NCBI GenBank assembly: GCA_910591455.2
Contig: OU342809.1
Coordinates: 22,252,349-22,316,348 of the forward strand
Direction of reading: 5' to 3'
DNA from: Pholis gunnellus
Lineage: Eukaryota; Chordata; Actinopteri; Perciformes; Pholidae
DNA: 64,000 nt
Shown here: positions 57,030 through 64,000 of the stretch, one piece after another
Position numbering within the stretch: position 1 is the first letter of the stretch
Layout of the letters: each line of letters starts with the position of its first letter
Made by a program: the position numbers and the translations under genes
The notes under the pieces: model-generated
Told to the model about the DNA's origin: nothing
The model's input: only the letters and a program-made list of their open reading frames with translations
Databases searched by the model: none

Positions 57030-60000
57030 AACCAGGGCAGAGCATTAGTAGCTAGTTACTGGCTTTGGAGTCACTGGGAGAATACTTTCTTCTGCAGTGT
57101 CCTTTAGGAGAATATTGACTCTAAATTAAATAGATAAAACGTTTTTTTCAAATCAATATTTTTTCCAGCCCTGAGTGGAACAACTAGTCGCCCTCTTACC
57201 TACACAACCTCCACCCATTAGTGGCAGCAGAGTATCTATTGGGGCTAAACTACAGTGGGGCTAATCCATACAGCGGAGAGGCTCAAATCAATGTCAGAAT
57301 GTCAATGTGAATGCATACACAATAGAATAGCACCTCTCCCAACACCTAGAAATACCACGCGTTAGGCTTCTATGGGTCCTTTTATCACACGCAAACTCAC
57401 ATCAAGAGCAACAGACGTGGACGGTCACTGCTACTAGTTCAGACAATATATTCATGTTATTTCAACTCCATCCCTGTTGGGATGTGGAGGTGCTGTTGGA
57501 CCACATACGGTTAAAAAATAAAGCCAAAATGGAACGGGTCGGCTTATTCTTTCTGATCCACGGTGGGGCCAACACAACTCTTGGTGGGGCAGTAGGTCAA
57601 CCAATGCCCCGCCTCCACCATTGAGAGGGTAGGGCAGCAGCAGAAAGGCCCCTCAGCACAAGTGATCAACTCCTCACTTATTCCATCTGGATTATGGCAG
57701 CTGAAAGAAAAAATATACTTCTAAAGAAATTGAGTAAATCAAACTTAAATTACAAAATTGGGGAGACGACAACATGATTTTGAAGTCAGGCGACATAGAA
57801 AGGATTCCCTTGTAGTGAGAAGCAAGACATATTATCATCTCGCATCTAAAGCGCTTGGTTTTAAACAAAAGAAGATACTTCGATGCTTGTAATGAAGCAT
57901 CAAACCTGTCTATGCATTGGCACATTACGGACAGCTCCCCTGGTGAATTCGTTAATCTGACGAGTCGCTGGGGCACCGCGTGATAACATTAACAACGCCG
58001 ACGCGGCGTGTGCGGAGATGACCTCGTGTGGTGCGCTGCCGTTCTATTATCTGCCATTAACCACCATTGCGCTGCCTTAAAAAAACGCACCGTCGTGGGT
58101 AATGCTCGTCAATTACGGGCCGGTGAAGGAGCGCATCTGTCTGTAAGAGGAACCATAAAACACCCTTTGTGCAAATGAGGCCTAACCCCTACAGGGCTGA
58201 TTGTAGCAGGAGAGGCTGCCAATGGGTTTTCAGATGGGTGGGTGGAGATGGAGGATCCACGACGAAGCCCGGCACCTGAATGCATCATCCTCACAATCCT
58301 GACACACTGCTATTATCTGCCATCACCTAGGATTACTCATCATTAGGATAGACCCACACCCACCCACACACACACGCGCATCTTCTCAGCAGCCATTGTG
58401 TTGTGCGCTGCCGCACTCCTCTAATAATAACATTATCATGTTCGGCCAGCAGATTGATGATGATTACATATCATTCCACTCTCCGCTGAGACAGAAAATA
58501 GATAAGGGTGAATGATGATCATCCACTGTGGCTCATCTCTTCATCCAGACAGACAGACATGGTATTGTTTACACCAGGGAGCCATCTGTCTCCGAGGAGA
58601 CGGAGGAGAGAGGATCATATCCTTCTCATTAAGCAAAATTATGAACCACGTCTCTTGTTTTTATTACAAATTGGGAGGACGGTGATGCTCTAACCGAACA
58701 TGAAGCGGCTTGTGAAGCCTCACACACTGCGTATTCATTCTCACCGCGTGCCTTTTCGAGATGTTTTGAAACAACATTTATGTCGTTGGATGTAAAAGAC
58801 GTCAGTGACGGTTGTGAACGAAGCTCATTAACTACAAATTGACCTCGGAGTACATGTTGTACTCTCGGGGCAGAAACGGAAATGATTCCCAGTAGATTAT
58901 ACAGCGTTGCTGTTGAGCTCTTGTCAAGGGCCCACAATGTGTAGCAGCATATTTGCGGTACTTTATAGACTGTTGTTTCAGATGGATGTATCATTTTCAC
59001 ATAAAAGAAATGCATTGATCTCTTTGTTACTTTATAAACATCACCCTTTCAAATGCAAGAATCAACCAAATTCACTTGATCCTTTTCAGGGCGGTTAATG
59101 TCTTTTGAATCTGACATTCTTATCAACGCAGTGTGTTTTTTTCAGCAGACAGTTCTTAAGTCTTCAGTGTAGGAAGAATTCTTCATTGCACCAAGGAGAG
59201 CTTTTAAAACCTGGATCCACGGCGGGGCCTGGTGGCCCCTTTACGTCCCAGTCTAGCTTCCAACCAGGGACCATTGTTGCGTGTCATTCTCCTTCTGTCT
59301 CTCCCTCCGTTTCCCATAATGCAGCTCTCTCCACTGAACGTTGATAACAGCATTGTGTTTTACTCTGAGATGTTAGCAGCAACAGTTAAAGGTCACTGAG
59401 TCATTCCAGTTTATTACCTCACACGGTTAAGGATGAATGCATACAGTTATCCATGATCACTGCTGTTTTTTCGGAGGCTTTTAAAGAGAAAGCTCACTGT
59501 CCCAATGCGGTGCGGTGAAATAACGTTGCACAATCTTGTGTGGAGGATATTCTTGAGAATCTAATAGAAGTTACAGAGCGAGTACAAAGTCACATCGTGG
59601 CCAAACCATTAAATATGTTATAAACACAAACACAAAGTCTCTGTAAAGCTCAGTAAATTGCATATCTCCAATGAAAATGCAATGTCTTTTTGTGCAGTCT
59701 TTAGAGTGTTTGTATAAGGGCCCCAAACATGAACTTGAACATGAACTCGTGAACTTTTGTAACAGACGTCTGTACTAAAAGCTTGATGAAGTGTTGACTG
59801 TAACGAGGGCCAGTTCTTCTAAAGGTGTTGGCATCACTTAATGTGATGGCGTCGTGTTAACCAGGAATACCGAGCGGCTCTGTGTGTCACTGAGAATGAG
59901 CATCTGTTTGTACTTGCTGTGGAATCAGACGGCAAAAGGCACCAGTCAATAACGGTGTAATGCTTTAATCCAGCGTCTTGCTCAAGGGCACTTCAGCAGA

Positions 60001-60129
60001 GCCATCAAGACGTTCCTGTCAACAGCAGAGGAAGCTGATTGGTTTGAAAATAAGACACTGCTGTTGCTTTTTTCTTTCTTTTTTTAGACGATGCTTCTGT
60101 AGGGAGTGCTTAGTGAGATGGCAAATTAT

Positions 60130-60168
<39 letters not shown>

Positions 60169-60170
60169 TG
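60130..60170 (+). repeat. (GT)n microsatellite
   Basis: About 19 GT units with one TA interruption. Confidence 0.95.
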
Positions 60171-60283
60171 GTCCAGGTGGGCTGTAGTGATGGATAGGGA
60201 GAAAGGACAAGAGTTGACAGCTCAGTGAGAATCACTCCTGTTCCTCATCTATCAGATGAAACCGCTCACTGGCAGCCACACGC

Positions 60284-60307
60284 ATACACACACACACACA
60301 CACACAC
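60284..60307 (+). repeat. (CA)n microsatellite
   Basis: About 12 CA units. Confidence 0.93.
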
Positions 60308-61039
60308 TCTCACTCTCCTCTCCCTAACGGCTGCTGATAAGAATTGTTTGAGAGATAATTCCAACAAAGAGGGAATTACCAGCTTGTAGAACAAATCCTT
60401 TTCTCTCACTGACAATGCATTGTGGCTGTAGAAGTAATAAAGTGATAGAGAAAAAGAAAAAGATGAGAAATGCTTAAAACTAGAGGATTGGAAGTTGTTA
60501 TGTGAGCAGAAGAGGAAGATAAGAAAGTAGGAGAGAAATGATAAAAAAAAAGGAGAAAGTGTGTGTGTGTGTGAGTGTTAATGGTGTAAACGGGGAGAAA
60601 GAGACGGCGAAATCCTGAGCCTGAAAGGAGGGTCAATTCCCCTCTTCTTGTTGCTATGACAACCCATCATGTAGCGCCCCAAAAATAATGATAAACAGCA
60701 AGACAAACGCTGAGGAGAGACTGGAGACTGGAAAGCAAGAGCAAATAACTTCTTTAGAAACAAACATGATTAAATTGATGTAAAAAAAACAACAACACGT
60801 GGAGCCAGGCGTGTGTGCGCGCGGGTGTGTGTGTGTGTGTGTGTCTCTCAGACGCGTAGCGGAGGCGAGGCACACACCGTCTTTCTTCCTCTTCAGTGCG
60901 ATGTGCAGGATGTGGAGCCCAGCAGGAAGAAGGAAGCGCTAATTGCTTCTCTTTAGTCTGCACTGAGAAAAGAGAGAGCAGTTAGCGCAGTGGGTCCACC
61001 GCTCTGACCGTCCATTCACACTTCCTTTATTTCTTCCTT

Positions 61040-61049
<10 letters not shown>

Positions 61050-61081
<32 letters not shown>
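61050..61081 (+). repeat. (CA)n microsatellite
   Basis: About 16 CA units after a CT-rich stretch. Confidence 0.95.
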
Positions 61082-61082
<1 letters not shown>

Positions 61083-61289
61083 AAGCACTCAAGCTCTGTA
61101 TTAGTGAATATCTTGTGTCGTAGACCCTGACGTCTCTACCCCAGGGTGTTCACCCTCAACCCTTTCATACCGTCCTGATGTTCCAGAAGACGTGGCCTCC
61201 CTCTGCGCTAGTCAAACAGAGGCTCCACTCGCTAGTGCAGAATGCTGGTATTATTCCAGAGCAGGGATTAGTCTCCCTCCACAGCGAGA

Positions 61290-61312
61290 GGGGGGGGGGG
61301 GGGGGGGGGGGG
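61290..61312 (+). repeat. G23 homopolymer
   Basis: Twenty-three consecutive G. Confidence 0.9.
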
Positions 61313-63409
61313 AGCCTTGACTTTTGACGGGAGTTAAGCTTAGTTTATACCCGCCGTAGTGAAGCCGGCGCGTGGTGCGCGTAGCCCCGCAAGTGGTCGT
61401 GGCGCCAAGTGGTCGTGTTGCACCTCTGAATTTTTGGAACTTGGTGAGCGCGCGTCATCATGTGAGGTCTTAAAAAACTTAATTTGAGTGTATATTTTTG
61501 CAGCCAAACACAGGCAGCAGCGTGGTGCTGCACCATTGAACAAGCTGCTTCACACGTCCCAGTTAATATTCTTTCTTGCATCAAAAACACATATTTTCTT
61601 GCATGATGATTATATTGTCTTATATGGTTGGGGTTTAATAGCATTTTAGTCCAGTATGAAGGCCACTTATCAAGTCTGAATCCTTTCCGATCGCTAATCC
61701 AATCTTTGACACCTGAATTTTTCACAAACTACTTCTATTCAAAATAATGACACCGGTGGTTGTTAAGTGAACTGCAGTCAGCATCCTGTCGCTTGCATCC
61801 TGTGCATCGGCCAAACCAATGATGTGAGGTTACATTACGATCATATTTATCATATTTAGAACGAAGTTACGATCCGTAATGTATATATATTATATTTGGA
61901 GCATTGGCTCCATGATACTAACTAGCTTTCCGTTTGCAAATGACCTTGTCAACTAACGTTCCAACCAACCCCACATTCATGCTGCGTAGCTAAGTTGCAG
62001 CATGCTGGCTCAATGACAGATGGCGCTCTAAATGTTGAATGCAGTTCAACTCTTTTGCTGAAAGGCGCTACTGAAACACAGCCGTAGCAGGCGGTCAGAA
62101 AGAAAACAGACACGTTTACAGCCTTCCTGGAACAGTCGATGCCAGTTTATGTTTCATTGACGTGATGAATGTGATGTGATTGGGTACTAATCGTTGACAT
62201 ACCAATCATTTGTTCATTTGAATACCATTGTAAAAATAATTAATTCCATAGTTCCTTATCTGAATGTCAAATTGGATCATCTATCCTTACAGACGCATCA
62301 GTAAACACAAAGTGAGCGATCAGAGCGAAGGCAGCTACAGTCTTTTTTTATTTGACAGTGACTTTTAATGCCGGTTGGTTGCTCTGCAAAATAAAAAAAA
62401 AAGGGCTTAAATCGGTCGTGCATGCCGACAAGCAACAAACCTGTCATGTTTACCAAAGGTGACTCAAACCCTGAATCGCTGTTGAATGAATTCAGCCTGA
62501 AAATGACACAGAGCGTGGATGGCACCCCAGTTATGTAGATGTGCCTTTTTCCATGATTGGCTGAACAAGGAGGATTTCAGTCGCATGATTTCCTGTGCGG
62601 CGTTTACAAAATTAGGAACTGTGATGAAAGAAAAGGTCTGAAAATGCCGAGCTGTTCATGACTCCTTCTCTGGGCGTTATAATGACATTAGGAAGAAATG
62701 AAGCAGGGTTTCATTCAATCTGCAGGATATGGAGGGAAGACTCGTTTTGCTTCTTTTTTTTGTTCACATTCAAAAACAACTGCTCTGTGAGGTGTGTAGT
62801 AATTTTGCATTCATTCATTTATGATTTAATCAGACAATTCCCAGCTGACGAGCAGATCTGAATTAACTGGCACAGATTTGCAGGAGTATATTACATTGTA
62901 CGTAAAACAACGTGGCAGGCTGCATAACGATAGACTGTCTGGGAAAGTGCGTAAAATGTGACAACGAACTAACTTCGAAGAGTGAACAAGAACAGCAGAA
63001 AAAGGCAGAGACAGCCGGCAGCTTCTCTTCAAAAGCCCCGATAGGTGCACAGTGCTCTCTGTCCATGTAGGTCTGTGTGACTGTGGGTGCTTTCCATAAT
63101 TTAATCTTGCCATTGCATTAGCAGTACGAGACTTTGTGTTAGTACAAAATGAAAAAGACTCAAAATGCAGCCATGCAAACAGGGAATGGTAATTCACCTG
63201 TGGATGCCATGCAGTGGTGTCCATTGGCGGGCCAACGTTTCAGTTTCAGTGACTATTGGCTTGACTCTTGTAGCGGTACGAACGCTGGTACACACACACA
63301 TCCACACCATTCCTAACCCACGGTACCTCGTGTCTTCCCATTTCTTAGAGATTGGTGGGGAATAAGTGATTTGGGAACACGGTATGTCACACCTTTTTGT
63401 AAAGGAAAG

Positions 63410-63680
63410 TTTCAGCCACCAGTCGGTTAGCTAGCTTAGCACAAATATTAGAAACAGCTAGCCTGAAGGTAACACAATCCACTAACCAGCACCTCTGAAC
63501 CTCACTAATGAATATCATTTACCCCTTTTTCAAAATCTGTCAAATTACAATTTGTCATGTTAACACTTTGTTTTTAGCACAGATTAAACAAATGAGACTT
63601 GATAATATGATATAATAATATAATTAGTGAGCGTTAGAGGTGCTAGAAGGTGGATTTTGCTACCTTTGAAAAGTTGTGGC
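63410..63680 (-). repeat. Dispersed teleost repeat, copy 4
   Basis: Contains gttagctagcttagcac, gaaacagctagcctg, ggtaacacaatccac and agcacctctgaacctcacta, the complementary half of the same family as copies 1-3. Confidence 0.55.
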
Positions 63681-64000
63681 ATAGAAATATAAAGATAAGA
63701 ATCCATAGAATGGAAATACTGGCTCCCTCAAATTAGTATTTAAGTACAGTACTTGAGCAAATGTACTTGTAGAGTATGGCGATTGAACAAAGGTATTGGT
63801 TGGACTATTTTGAACATTTCCCCCAACCCTATATGTTCTTGTTTACACTCCACCGCTGTGTAACTGTGGCCTCTAACATCATTCACCCCAAACTGGATAC
63901 TGAGTTAAAACTGTTCCTGCTCATCTCCTCCCTGATGTTTTCGACGACATGTTTGCAGTTCGGGTGATTTCCTTTGCATGAAAAAGGATTTCTCTCCATG

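Larger units (their letters stand above)
39137..64000 (+). other. Presumed necab2 intron 2 (24.9 kb, no exon found)
   Basis: I searched by eye for the expected EF-hand continuation (DGKLS.EEF) on the plus strand and found none. The interval is AT-rich and carries many microsatellites, G-runs, SINE-like pieces and hAT-like elements. No ORF on either strand resembles a known protein, and the longest ones overlap simple repeats. An undetected short exon, a non-coding RNA or enhancers cannot be excluded. Confidence 0.6.

Overview
This window is vertebrate nuclear DNA from a ray-finned fish, most likely a percomorph-type teleost. The signs are compact GT-AG introns (many of 67-100 bp), abundant (CA)n/(TG)n arrays, short hAT-type DNA transposons, tRNA-derived SINE fragments and low-divergence dispersed repeats of kinds common in teleost genomes. 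There are no bacterial-style operons, CRISPR arrays, rRNA genes or intact transposase or reverse-transcriptase genes.

Positions ~1,487-33,475 (+ strand) hold the 3' two thirds of hydin, the giant central-pair protein of motile cilia. I traced 66 consecutive coding exons (1,676-33,475; 10,560 nt, 3,519 residues plus stop) with every exon-exon phase matching. One further probable exon lies just upstream (1,487-1,575). In order the exons encode ASH/MSP-like immunoglobulin-type repeats, an adenylate-kinase-like segment (exons 10-14), a Glu/Lys-rich charged linker (exons 15-25), and then about 2,340 residues of tandem ASH/MSP-like domains ending in the conserved HYDIN C-terminus. A poly(A) signal follows 35 bp after the stop. 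The roughly 1,600 N-terminal residues expected from mammalian HYDIN lie before this window.

After 1.1 kb of intergenic DNA, necab2 begins on the same strand at 34,619, in a CpG-rich stretch. Necab2 is a neuronal EF-hand calcium-binding protein. Exon 1 (109 codons) and a 25-nt second microexon (39,112-39,136), which opens the first EF-hand, are visible. The rest of the window (39,137-64,000) is most simply read as a very large second intron. It holds microsatellites, G-homopolymers, SINE-like and hAT-like repeats and no convincing exon; the remaining necab2 exons should lie beyond position 64,000.

The two genes do not form a pathway; their adjacency is a synteny observation. The points most worth a second look are: (1) two consecutive hydin introns with (AC)n just inside the donor and long (GT)n directly against the acceptor, matching the AC/GT 'bridging' intron class described in fish; (2) an adenylate-kinase-like domain whose P-loop lysine is replaced; (3) a complete 1,494-bp non-autonomous hAT element with an 8-bp target-site duplication in a hydin intron; (4) a 9-codon upstream ORF overlapping the necab2 start codon.
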